NCBI GenBank assembly: GCA_016302655.1
Contig: JAEDNF010000015.1
Coordinates: forward strand, 1-13,884
DNA: 13,884 nucleotides
Reading direction: 5' to 3'
DNA from: Oscillospiraceae bacterium
GTDB taxonomy: Bacteria > Bacillota > Clostridia > Oscillospirales > Ruminococcaceae
In this document: positions 1 to 7,616 of the stretch, in pieces
How the letters are laid out: every line of letters begins with the position of its first letter
Position numbering within the stretch: the stretch's first letter is position 1
Translations under genes and position numbers: made by a program
Notes under the pieces: generated by a model
Databases searched by the model: none
What the model was told of the DNA's origin: nothing
What the model saw: the letters and a program-made list of their open reading frames with translations, nothing else

Positions 1-2
1 GC

Positions 3-287
3 AAAGCGAAGCTCAGAATATACCACTACCCTTTTGAGCTTGCAAGCGTCGCTCAGACTGAGTCGACCTGGTTCAAGGGATACGATGAGGAATTTTTCAT
101 AAACAGAGGAAATACCACACGGTATATAATGGGACTTTTCCTGTCGGTACTTTACGCCGCATATTACTCATTCGCAAAAAGAAAAATGCTGAGCGGTTTA
201 AGCCCGTTCAAAGCATTTAAATATACCCTTAAAGGAATAAAAGAAAACAGACTTTCAAAGCTGAAAAAGGATAACAAGAATGGATAA
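3..287 (+). CDS. Probable glycosyltransferase, C-terminal fragment (5' end outside window)
   Basis: An open frame enters from the left edge and ends at TAA 285-287, giving the last 94 residues of a protein. Visible features are a short motif FINRGNTTRY, a hydrophobic stretch GLFLSVLYAAYYSF that may be a membrane-associated helix, and a strongly basic, lysine-rich C-terminus. This resembles the tail of GT2-type polysaccharide glycosyltransferases, but the catalytic half is not in the window, so the family call is inference. Its stop overlaps the ATG of the next glycosyltransferase by 8 bases, indicating translational coupling in one operon that ends at the terminator at 1329-1360. An unrelated membrane-associated cell-surface protein is an alternative. 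Confidence 0.55.
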   Translation, partial: KAKLRIYHYPFELASVAQTESTWFKGYDEEFFINRGNTTRYIMGLFLSVLYAAYYSFAKRKMLSGLSPFKAFKYTLKGIKENRLSKLKKDNKNG

Positions 288-1302
288 AATACTGAGTATA
301 ATAATCCCCTCCTACAACAGCAAGCCTTTTCTTGCAAAGTGTCTTGACTCGCTTTTATGCGAATGTACTGACGAGCTTGATATAATTGTTGTCAACGACG
401 GTTCTACCGACGGCTGTGAAAAGATCGCCGAAGAATATATAGAAAAATATCCCGGTTCGATAAGCCTTATAAACAAAGAAAACGGCGGACACGGTTCGGC
501 AATAAATGCAGGCAGTGAAAAGGCTGTAGGAAAGTATCTCAAAGCGCTTGACGCTGACGATTGGTTCTTAACGGAGAATCTTCCGGCTTTCGTAAACGCT
601 CTTAAAGAAACCGACGCAGATGTCGTTCTTACTCCTCACCATACCATCAACATTTCAAACGGTGAAGTAAAGAACTGGAGATGCTTCCCGTCACAGTTCG
701 GGGAAAAATACACTATGGACGAGGTTATGAGCAGTTGGAAGGACTTTGACCGCAGTCTGACCTTTCATGGTATAACCTACCGCACCGATTTCTATAAAAG
801 TGAAGGTATCCGCTTATCCGAGAAGGTGTTCTATGAGGACCACGAGTATGCGACCTTCCCCTGCTGTAAAGCAAAGAGCATACTGCCGCTTGATTTGTTC
901 ATTTACGAATACCGCATAGGCGATGTTACCCAGAGCGTTTCCGCAGAAAATCAGCTAAAGCGCATAGGACACACCGAGACGGTACTGAGGCGTATGACCG
1001 AAGAAAGCAAACAGCTTGACGGCGCTCCTGCAGTGTATACTGCGAAAAAAACACATCTGCTTCTTCTCAGCTACCTTGTCACTTCTCTGCTGTGCGACAA
1101 AAACAGAAAAGAAGGCAGAAAGCTTGCAGATGATATGATGAGCTATATGAAGACGGAATACACTGAAGTTTATGAAATGAGCCGCAAACACTGCAAAATA
1201 CTCAGAATGCTCAACAGAATGCATATAGGTATCAACGGATATAACCGGATACTCGGCTCAAAACTATATAATAAAATCAGGCACAATAAGAGTTTTGACT
1301 GA
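280..1302 (+). CDS. GT2 family glycosyltransferase
   Basis: This 340-residue protein has the N-terminal GT-A fold of family 2 glycosyltransferases. The start LSIIIPSYNS is followed by the nucleotide-binding motif VVNDGSTDG (about residues 37-45), the acceptor-side segment NGGHGSAINAG (68-78), and the metal/nucleotide-sugar DxD motif as DADDW (91-95). It should transfer a sugar from a nucleotide donor to a growing glycan at the inner face of the membrane; the sugar cannot be read from sequence. No transmembrane segment is obvious, and the C-terminus is basic. The ATG is preceded by AAAGGA at 266-271 and overlaps the previous gene by 8 bases, so both belong to the same transcript. An intrinsic terminator follows 26 bases after the stop, making this the last gene of its operon and separating it from the galactan genes downstream. 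Confidence 0.9.
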   Translation: MDKILSIIIPSYNSKPFLAKCLDSLLCECTDELDIIVVNDGSTDGCEKIAEEYIEKYPGSISLINKENGGHGSAINAGSEKAVGKYLKALDADDWFLTENLPAFVNALKETDADVVLTPHHTINISNGEVKNWRCFPSQFGEKYTMDEVMSSWKDFDRSLTFHGITYRTDFYKSEGIRLSEKVFYEDHEYATFPCCKAKSILPLDLFIYEYRIGDVTQSVSAENQLKRIGHTETVLRRMTEESKQLDGAPAVYTAKKTHLLLLSYLVTSLLCDKNRKEGRKLADDMMSYMKTEYTEVYEMSRKHCKILRMLNRMHIGINGYNRILGSKLYNKIRHNKSFD

Positions 1303-1328
1303 CAATAATTTTTAAAATCCGGCAACTA

Positions 1329-1360
1329 CTCTCAGCGTACAAATACGCTGAGAGTTTTTT
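1329..1360 (+). terminator. Rho-independent terminator of the upstream glycosyltransferase operon
   Basis: A perfect 11-bp stem (CTCTCAGCGTA at 1329-1339 paired with TACGCTGAGAG at 1344-1354) with a 4-nt loop is followed directly by six T residues. It lies 26 bases after the glycosyltransferase stop codon and ends that transcript. Confidence 0.93.
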
Positions 1361-1691
1361 GCATAGTACGGCATTCGCTTCTTTTTAACTAAAATAACAA
1401 AAAAATTAGCAAAGTTACTTAACAAACTTAGTGTTTTCGCTATGAATTGCGTTATTTATAATAATTTCATTGACTTTTTGCGATAATAGAGGTATAATTG
1501 AGTTATTACGCTGAGTTACTATGCGTTTTACAGACAGAAGCCACTCTGATGGTGTTTGGCAGTATTTACAGAGCAGATTATGACGCCTATTTAAAGTGCC
1601 GAAAAAGCAACGGTATCAACCTACCTTTAGCTTCGACTGATATAATCTGATTTCGAATGTGTAACGGAACGGAAAGGAAACGGATTAATTT
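1361..1691 (+). other. AT-rich intergenic region and long 5' leader of the galactan operon
   Basis: This gap holds no convincing gene. From 1361 to about 1469 it is AT-rich with nothing recognisable. A strong promoter lies at 1470-1498. The predicted transcript start near 1505 leaves a leader of about 185 nt before the permease ATG at 1692. The leader contains two very short ATG-initiated frames in different registers (1521-1583, 20 codons; 1549-1650, 33 codons), neither with a good ribosome-binding site. No known riboswitch class or clear terminator/antiterminator pair was recognised. A regulatory RNA role is possible but unproven. Confidence 0.5.
1470..1498 (+). promoter_or_regulatory. Sigma-A-type promoter of the galactan operon
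   Basis: TTGACT (1470-1475) and TATAAT (1493-1498) are separated by exactly 17 bases, close to the vegetative consensus. It is the only strong promoter between the terminator at 1360 and the permease gene, so it probably drives the whole operon to glf. Confidence 0.88.
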
Positions 1692-2492
1692 ATGACTTTG
1701 GTTCGTAAGGACAAAAGCGGAGGATTTCTGGAGATATTCAGATATAAAGATCTGCTTATTCAGCTTGTGACGAGAGATTTAAAGCTGAAGTACCGCAGAA
1801 GCGTACTGGGATATGTCTGGAGCATATTAAATCCCCTGCTTGTTATGATAGTAATGTATGTTGTGTTCTCGAAACTATTTGACCGTAACATACCGAATTT
1901 TCCCGTATACCTTCTTATCGGACGCACAATGTACGATTTTGTGATCGGTGCAACAAATAAAGCAATGGACGGCATCACAAGCAATGCTTCGCTGCTGAAA
2001 AAAACTTATGTTTCAAAATTTATGTTTCCTCTCTCTAAGGTAACAAGCGGTATGGTAGACTATGTTCTGTCACTTGGCGCTCTTCTCATCGTACTAATTT
2101 TTACCGGCTCGCCGTTCTACTGGACAATGCTCCTGTTCCCTATTGTAACGCTTGAGGCATATATCTTTGCCTGCGGATTAGGATTTATTCTGGCTCAGAT
2201 GCACGTCTTCTTCCGTGATACACGATATATATACCATGCATTTACTACAATGTGGATGTACGCTTCGGCTATATTCTATCCCGTAGATATACTTCCGGAA
2301 TGGATGCGACTCATCGTTGAATACTTTAATCCGGTTTATATATATATAAAACAATTCAGGGACATAGCATACAGCGGTTGTCTGCCGTCGCTTGAGAATA
2401 TTATTCTCGGCATTGGTTATGCGGCACTGTTCTTTTTCCTTGGCGTAATAATTTTCAGAGACAAGCAGGATAAATTCATCCTGTATATTTAA
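1692..2492 (+). CDS. wzm: ABC-2 type polysaccharide export permease (Wzm/TagG-like)
   Basis: This 266-residue integral membrane protein is the permease half of a polysaccharide/teichoic-acid ABC exporter. The amphipathic N-terminus contains the family segment LKLKYRRSVLGYVWSILNP (about residues 30-48). It leads into about six hydrophobic segments near 46-63, 72-88, 122-138, 145-170, 183-198 and 236-254. The family motif FFRDTRY lies at 173-179 and FYPVDILPEW at 195-204. It should form a homodimer with two copies of the ATPase encoded 13 bases downstream and move lipid-linked glycan across the cytoplasmic membrane. An in-frame TAA at 1686-1688 rules out an upstream start. The ribosome-binding site AAAGGA (1673-1678) is rather distant at 13 nt, which may mean modest initiation. 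TagG of wall teichoic acid export is the nearest alternative, but the galactofuranose genes favour a galactan substrate. Confidence 0.92.
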   Translation: MTLVRKDKSGGFLEIFRYKDLLIQLVTRDLKLKYRRSVLGYVWSILNPLLVMIVMYVVFSKLFDRNIPNFPVYLLIGRTMYDFVIGATNKAMDGITSNASLLKKTYVSKFMFPLSKVTSGMVDYVLSLGALLIVLIFTGSPFYWTMLLFPIVTLEAYIFACGLGFILAQMHVFFRDTRYIYHAFTTMWMYASAIFYPVDILPEWMRLIVEYFNPVYIYIKQFRDIAYSGCLPSLENIILGIGYAALFFFLGVIIFRDKQDKFILYI

Positions 2493-2499
2493 AGGAGGA
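2491..2499 (+). promoter_or_regulatory. Ribosome-binding site fixing a TTG start for wzt
   Basis: AAAGGAGGA overlaps the permease stop codon (2490-2492) and lies 6 nt before TTG 2506. No ATG or GTG is placed as well, so the ATPase most likely starts at this TTG, coupled to termination of the permease. Confidence 0.8.
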
Positions 2500-2505
2500 C
2501 GGCAT

Positions 2506-3246
2506 TTGGAAGATTATATCATCGACCTTAAAAATGTCACGGTTCGATTCAACAAAGCGAATATGAAAGTCGACAACCTTAAAGAATATGTAGTGCGTCT
2601 TTTACGCCGTCAGCTTTTATTTCAGGAGTTCATTGCTCTTGACAATATAAATCTTCAGATTAAAAAAGGCGAAGCGTGGGGACTTGTCGGTACTAACGGT
2701 GCAGGCAAATCAACATTGCTTAAGGTAGTCAGCCGTATAATAAAACCCTATAAGGGAACGGCTGCTATAAACGGCTCGGTAGCGGCACTTATCGAGCTTG
2801 GTGCAGGTATCGATCCAAATCTGACCGCAAGAGAGAATATTTATCTGAACGGTACGATTTTAGGCTATAAAAAAGAATTCATTGAAGAAAAGTTTGACGA
2901 AATAGTTGAGTTTTCTGAACTGAAAGATTTTCTTGATTCTCCGGTCAAGAATTTTTCATCCGGTATGAAAGCCCGTCTGGGATTCTCCGTTGCAACATCG
3001 GTGCAACCCGATATACTTATTGCCGATGAAATACTGTCGGTAGGCGATATTAAATTCAAGAAAAAATGTACAAAAAGAATGAGAACCATGCTCGACAACG
3101 GTACTACTCTTCTTTATGTATCACACAATATGAATTCTATTAAAAAGCTGTGCGACAAAGCATTGTGGATTGACAAAGGGAAACCTGTAATGATCGGTTC
3201 TGCCACAGAAGTATGCGATGCTTATATAGAAAAAATGAAAAGCTGA
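2506..3246 (+). CDS. wzt: Polysaccharide ABC exporter ATPase (Wzt/TagH-like, short form)
   Basis: This 246-residue nucleotide-binding subunit powers export by the adjacent permease. Walker A is GTNGAGKST (62-70). The family-specific segment ELGAGIDPNLTARENIYLNG (97-116) follows, then the signature as SSGMKARL (151-158), Walker B ILIADE (170-175) and the switch histidine in SHN (H207). The SSGM form of the signature is typical of the Wzt/TagH/RfbE group. The protein stops right after the nucleotide-binding domain, so it lacks the C-terminal carbohydrate-binding domain that lets long Wzt proteins (about 400 residues or more) recognise a modified chain end. In short-form systems such as Klebsiella O2a, export is coupled to synthesis instead. 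The start is a TTG with a strong ribosome-binding site overlapping the previous stop. The galactofuranosyltransferase begins 20 bases downstream. Confidence 0.93.
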   Translation: MEDYIIDLKNVTVRFNKANMKVDNLKEYVVRLLRRQLLFQEFIALDNINLQIKKGEAWGLVGTNGAGKSTLLKVVSRIIKPYKGTAAINGSVAALIELGAGIDPNLTARENIYLNGTILGYKKEFIEEKFDEIVEFSELKDFLDSPVKNFSSGMKARLGFSVATSVQPDILIADEILSVGDIKFKKKCTKRMRTMLDNGTTLLYVSHNMNSIKKLCDKALWIDKGKPVMIGSATEVCDAYIEKMKS

Positions 3247-3252
3247 AAAATG

Positions 3253-3260
3253 AAAGGAAA
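3253..3260 (+). promoter_or_regulatory. Ribosome-binding site fixing the start of the GlfT2-like gene
   Basis: AAAGGAAA lies 6 nt before ATG 3267. The longer open frame from ATG 3213 would overlap wzt and has no comparable site, so 3267 is preferred. Confidence 0.75.
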
Positions 3261-3266
3261 GAACTT

Positions 3267-5108
3267 ATGAAAACCGTAAAACTACAGAACATTGTCCTGC
3301 AGATGGATCAGGACGCAAATTTCATGCCTTACTCAGAACTGATTACCAAAAGTAATGATTGGCATACTCCGTTTATCTACGACCCTCAGAAAAAATGCCA
3401 TATTCTGAAAAAATACAGCCCGGCAGATTTCATGACTTATTACAACTGTCTGCAGGCTTCAAGATGGCACACTTATACCGATGTGCAAAACTTTGCTATT
3501 AACCTTGAAGTAAAGGGTAAATTTTCAATTGAGATTTATGAGATATACAAAAATTCGTCAAATGAAAATTATAATCTTGTATTAAATGAAGTATACGACG
3601 CTGAAGAAAAACAGGTTATTAAAATAAATATTCCCAAGACGGATAAAAAACTTATCGGCTTCAAGATCGCATCTCTTTCCGATGTTGAGCTTTACAGCGG
3701 ATGGTACAGCGGTGAAGTCGAAGAAGGAAGCATAAGAGATGTGAAGATTTCTCTTGCTACTACAACCTTCAAGAAGCAGGAATATATCAAGCGCAACATC
3801 GCTATGCTTAAATCGCGGGTACTCTGCGAGCAAAGTGACTTAAAAGGTCATCTTTTTGTACATGTTATAGACAACGAGCGTGCACTTAATCCCGATGATT
3901 ACAACTGCGAAGACTTAAAAGTATACCCAAACAACAATGTTGGCGGCGCAGGCGGATTCACACGAGGTATTATTGAAGCACTTGAGCTTTCCGAAAAGCC
4001 TACTCATGTACTTCTGATGGATGACGATGTAATGATCGCTCCCGAAAGCCTTATGAGAACCTATTACCTTTTACGAGTTGTAAAAGATGAGTATTCTCGT
4101 TGCTTCCTCAGCGGTGCTATGTTCGACTATGATATACGAGAAAGGCAGTATGAGGATGTAGGATATGTCCATAAATCAGACGCTTCCTACGGTCCGCAGA
4201 AGCCCTCTCTTGATATGCGTTTTATCCGTGATGTACTTGAAAACGAATACTACTTTGACAAAGAGCTCAATAACTCCTATGCAGGCTGGTGGTATTGTTG
4301 TATCCCGATTGAACACATTGAACAAAGAGGCCTTCCTCTTCCCGTATTTGTGCGAGGTGACGATGTTGAGTTCAGCTTAAGAAACAACCCCGGCTTTATC
4401 ACCCTGAACGGTATATGTATCTGGCATGTCGGATTTGCCGGAAAATTCAACGCAGCAATGGAGCTGTATCAGGTACACAGAAACAGCTTTGTAATACAGG
4501 CAGCAAGCGGAATATGCAATGATGTTGATTTCTTCAAACGCATAAAAACAATGTTCTGGAAAGAAATAACCAGATTTGCGTATAACAACGCTGAGCTTCT
4601 GCTCGACTCGATAGACGACTTTATGAAAGGTCCACAGTGGCTTGAAAAGCTGAACGGCGAACAATCGCTGAAAGAACACGCCGCAAAGAATGAAAAGCTC
4701 GTTCCGCTGGAAACTCTTACCGAATATCCTCACGCTATGAAGGATGACCCGTATGAGTATAGGCGCCTCAGCCGTTGGTCAAAAGCGTGGTATGTGCTGA
4801 CAATAAACGGTCATTTGCTGCCCGGCTTTATGCTCAGAAATTTCCCGTCGGTTGTCGCTTACGACTGGTTCTTTGTACCCGGCAAGTACTTCAGAAGAAA
4901 GCGCATTATCGCAGTAAACCCCAAAGATCGTACCGGCTGCATACGCACAATGTCAAGGAAACGCTGCTTCGGTCTTATCAAGCGTTATCGCAAGGTGGTT
5001 AAAAACTATAAGAAAAATCATGAAAAGGTTGAAAAGCAGTACAGAGATCATTTTGCTGAGATGACTACAGTTGAGTTCTGGAAAAACTATCTTGGTATCA
5101 ACAAATAA
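3267..5108 (+). CDS. GlfT2-like galactofuranosyltransferase
   Basis: This 613-residue enzyme matches the layout of mycobacterial GlfT2 (about 637 residues), which polymerises galactofuranose from UDP-Galf. An N-terminal beta-rich domain (about 1-160) precedes a GT-A domain. The GT-A domain carries the GlfT2-type segment NNNVGGAGGFTRG (222-234), the metal-binding DDD at 252-254 in LLMDDDV, paired tryptophans in AGWWYC (W341-W342), the catalytic-region RGDDVEFSLR (D365-D366) and the metal-ligand-type histidine in IWHVG (H387). The C-terminal third is helical and very basic (about 543-590), suggesting association with the membrane surface. Mapping of the key residues rests on recalled GlfT2 features, not an alignment. 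Co-transcription with glf, which supplies UDP-Galf, and with the ABC exporter strongly supports synthesis of a galactofuranose-containing chain. Linkage and whether the enzyme is bifunctional are unknown. Confidence 0.87.
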   Translation: MKTVKLQNIVLQMDQDANFMPYSELITKSNDWHTPFIYDPQKKCHILKKYSPADFMTYYNCLQASRWHTYTDVQNFAINLEVKGKFSIEIYEIYKNSSNENYNLVLNEVYDAEEKQVIKINIPKTDKKLIGFKIASLSDVELYSGWYSGEVEEGSIRDVKISLATTTFKKQEYIKRNIAMLKSRVLCEQSDLKGHLFVHVIDNERALNPDDYNCEDLKVYPNNNVGGAGGFTRGIIEALELSEKPTHVLLMDDDVMIAPESLMRTYYLLRVVKDEYSRCFLSGAMFDYDIRERQYEDVGYVHKSDASYGPQKPSLDMRFIRDVLENEYYFDKELNNSYAGWWYCCIPIEHIEQRGLPLPVFVRGDDVEFSLRNNPGFITLNGICIWHVGFAGKFNAAMELYQVHRNSFVIQAASGICNDVDFFKRIKTMFWKEITRFAYNNAELLLDSIDDFMKGPQWLEKLNGEQSLKEHAAKNEKLVPLETLTEYPHAMKDDPYEYRRLSRWSKAWYVLTINGHLLPGFMLRNFPSVVAYDWFFVPGKYFRRKRIIAVNPKDRTGCIRTMSRKRCFGLIKRYRKVVKNYKKNHEKVEKQYRDHFAEMTTVEFWKNYLGINK

Positions 5109-5132
5109 TTTATTAAGAGGAAGAACACCACG

Positions 5133-7592
5133 ATGAAAATACGAACAGTACTTGGAAAAGCAAAACGAAAAGTATACAATACCGCAAGAAATGTATTTAT
5201 GAAAAGTAAATACGGTCAGAATATGACAACGACTCCTAAGTATTCCACACCGGCTCCTCAGCAGCCTGCACAGGAGACTGTCAAGCCGCCTGCGAGAGAG
5301 GATATTCCCAACAGCACAAAAATCAAGGACGACAGCATAAAAACTGTTATGTGCCTGCATGATAAGTACTGCTGCGGTTGCGGCGCTTGTGCGAATATCT
5401 GCCCTGTTAACGCCATAACCATGAAGTTCAACGACGAAGGCTTCTTGCAGCCTCAGGTTGATATGAATTTATGTACCGAGTGTGGTGCCTGCAAAAAGCT
5501 CTGTCCGTCAATCAACACGGTATATAAGAATAACCCCACTCCCGACTGCTATGCGGCGTATGCTGTTGACAATATTCGTGAGAAAAGCTCTTCCGGCGGT
5601 ATTTTCACAGTACTTGCCGAAGAAGTACTTTCAATGGGAGGATATGTCTGCGGTGCTTCATACGACGGAGAATTTACCGTAAAGCATACAATAATCGCGG
5701 ATAAAAAAGACCTGGATGTTCTCAGAAAGTCGAAGTACGTTCAGAGCGATACCGGATTTGTATACAGAGAAATCAAAAAGCTTTTACAGCAAGGAAAATA
5801 TGTCCTTTTCTGCGGATGCGGCTGTCAGGTAGCAGGACTTAATGCAGCTCTCGCAAACAAGTCGTATGATAACCTCTATACCATCGACCTTATGTGTCAC
5901 GGCAGTCCCTCTCCCGGACTTTTCAAGCAGTATCTCGAAACGCACTACGACAAAGACAAGATAGACTTTGTAGGTTTCAGAGAAAAGGATTATTTCGGCT
6001 GGTCAACAGAGATGACCGTTCGTTATGATGACGGCGAAGTTGTGAGAAATACCCGCACGATGGATCCTTATTACAAGGCTTTCCTGCCCTGCATTTCCGT
6101 CCGTGAATACTGCGGCGTCTGTGCATTCTCGGCTCTTCCCCGTCAGGGTGACATTACCCTTGCAGATTTCTGGGGCGTTGAGAAATACAACCGTGATTTT
6201 ACTGACGGTAAGGGTACTTCAATTGTAACCGTCAACAGTGAACACGGTGCGGCTTTATGGGAAAAAGTCAAGGGCAATCTCGTACTTTGTGAAAAAATAC
6301 CATTCGAATATGTGCTTAAAACAGGTCAGCCATTTGCAAAGCCTTTTAAGAACCATCCCTTCAGAAAAGGCTACTTTGAGCTGATTAAGGCAGGCGCTAC
6401 TATGGAGAAGGCGTTTGACTACTCCACCAAGAGAAAATTCGATGTAGCGATTCTCGGCGTATGGTACGGTGCAAACTACGGAAGCGTTGCGACCTATTAC
6501 GCACTTAACCGCCTGATAAGCTCATTCGGATTATCTGTACTCATGGTAGACAGACCCGGCAATGACGATGCATATGAGGTTTCGGAAAGATGCCATTCAA
6601 GACAGTTTGCGCTGAAGCACTATAATATCAGCCGCCGTTATCTTGTAAAGGATCTAAAACAGCTCAACAATTATGCCGACACCTTTGTAATGGGCTCAGA
6701 CCAGGTCTGGAACAGAGGCGTAAACCGTCACCTTGGCATGACATTCTATCTGAATTTCGTTGACGATACCAAGAAGAAAATCAGCTATGCGGCGTCATTC
6801 GGTCACGACACCGATTTTGCAAGCAAGGCTGACCGTGTTACCATCTCGCAGTTGCTTGACAGATTTGACGGTATTTCCGTTCGTGAAACAAGCGCTGTTG
6901 ATATGTGCAAAGAATTCTATAACGCCGACGCAGTTCGTGTACTTGACCCTGTGTTTGCGGCGGACAGAGAAATATTCGACGAGCTTACAGAAGAAGTTAA
7001 GAACCCTGTATTAAACCCCGATGATAATTATCTTACGGCATATATCCTTGACCCCTCGGATGAAAAACGTGACGCAGTAAAATATGCGTGCGAAAGACTC
7101 GGATTAAAACCGCTGATAATGCTCGACGGTAATTCACGCAGCTATGAAGAAGACAAGAAGAAAATCTACTTTGAGGGCTGTACATTTGTCGAAGACCTTA
7201 ATGTAGAGAAATGGCTGCATTATATCAGGAACAGTAAGTTCGTACTGACCGACTCATGTCACGGTGCAAGCTTTGCGATCATCTTCGGTAAAGAACTTAT
7301 TGCTATTTCAAATCCTCGCAGAGGCAAGCTGAGATTTGATTCGCTTATGTCGTTATTTGATATCACAAACCGCCTTGTTGAAGACGGCGCTGATATTTTA
7401 GACAATGATAAGTTATTCGCACCTATGGATTACGATAAGATCAATGCTATTCTTAAGTCCGAAAAGGAACGCTCGGTAAATTGGCTTCGTGAAAAGCTTT
7501 TCGCACCTAAAATCATAGACAGCTACTGTGCATATCCCGTTGTAGACAGAAGAATCGCAGATAAGCTGAATTTTAATCCCGATAACAACTAA
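5133..7592 (+). CDS. Fusion: 2[4Fe-4S] ferredoxin / FrhB-like domain + polysaccharide pyruvyltransferase
   Basis: This 819-residue, multi-domain protein begins with a basic segment (1-30) and a Pro/Gln/Thr-rich linker (31-62). Two ferredoxin-type clusters follow, CxxCxxCxxxCP at C80-C83-C86-C90 and C114-C117-C120-C124. An FrhB-like domain (coenzyme F420 hydrogenase/dehydrogenase beta family, about 135-430) shows KSSSGG (151-156), CGCGCQVAG (227-235), MCHG (254-257), a CxxC pair (C327/C330) and GDITLADFWG (339-348). From about 436 to 745 lies a polysaccharide pyruvyltransferase domain (CsaB/WcaK type) with VWYGANYGSVATY (443-455), GSDQVWN (521-527), SYAASFG (551-557) and DSCHGASF (707-714). 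The pyruvyltransferase half would transfer pyruvate from phosphoenolpyruvate to a sugar, probably on the galactan. The FrhB half suggests a flavin- and ferredoxin-linked redox step of unknown substrate; the name does not imply that this organism uses F420. It lies 24 bases from each neighbour, with AGAGGAAG before the ATG. Confidence 0.88.
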   Translation: MKIRTVLGKAKRKVYNTARNVFMKSKYGQNMTTTPKYSTPAPQQPAQETVKPPAREDIPNSTKIKDDSIKTVMCLHDKYCCGCGACANICPVNAITMKFNDEGFLQPQVDMNLCTECGACKKLCPSINTVYKNNPTPDCYAAYAVDNIREKSSSGGIFTVLAEEVLSMGGYVCGASYDGEFTVKHTIIADKKDLDVLRKSKYVQSDTGFVYREIKKLLQQGKYVLFCGCGCQVAGLNAALANKSYDNLYTIDLMCHGSPSPGLFKQYLETHYDKDKIDFVGFREKDYFGWSTEMTVRYDDGEVVRNTRTMDPYYKAFLPCISVREYCGVCAFSALPRQGDITLADFWGVEKYNRDFTDGKGTSIVTVNSEHGAALWEKVKGNLVLCEKIPFEYVLKTGQPFAKPFKNHPFRKGYFELIKAGATMEKAFDYSTKRKFDVAILGVWYGANYGSVATYYALNRLISSFGLSVLMVDRPGNDDAYEVSERCHSRQFALKHYNISRRYLVKDLKQLNNYADTFVMGSDQVWNRGVNRHLGMTFYLNFVDDTKKKISYAASFGHDTDFASKADRVTISQLLDRFDGISVRETSAVDMCKEFYNADAVRVLDPVFAADREIFDELTEEVKNPVLNPDDNYLTAYILDPSDEKRDAVKYACERLGLKPLIMLDGNSRSYEEDKKKIYFEGCTFVEDLNVEKWLHYIRNSKFVLTDSCHGASFAIIFGKELIAISNPRRGKLRFDSLMSLFDITNRLVEDGADILDNDKLFAPMDYDKINAILKSEKERSVNWLREKLFAPKIIDSYCAYPVVDRRIADKLNFNPDNN

Positions 7593-7616
7593 GTTAAACA
7601 GAAAGGAAAAAATAAA

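Noticed and set aside
1498..1650. A 50-residue frame beginning at TTG 1498 with AGAGG just upstream
   Set aside because: The TTG and AGAGG overlap the -10 region of a much better promoter, so they would not be in the transcript made from it. The product has no recognisable feature.
3213..3266. An upstream ATG extending the GlfT2-like protein by 18 residues
   Set aside because: It would overlap wzt by 34 bases and has no good ribosome-binding site, whereas ATG 3267 has AAAGGAAA 6 nt upstream.
5340..6420. Coenzyme F420 hydrogenase or dehydrogenase activity
   Set aside because: The domain family name alone suggests it. Nothing in the window points to F420 metabolism or hydrogenase subunits, and the glycan context argues for another substrate.
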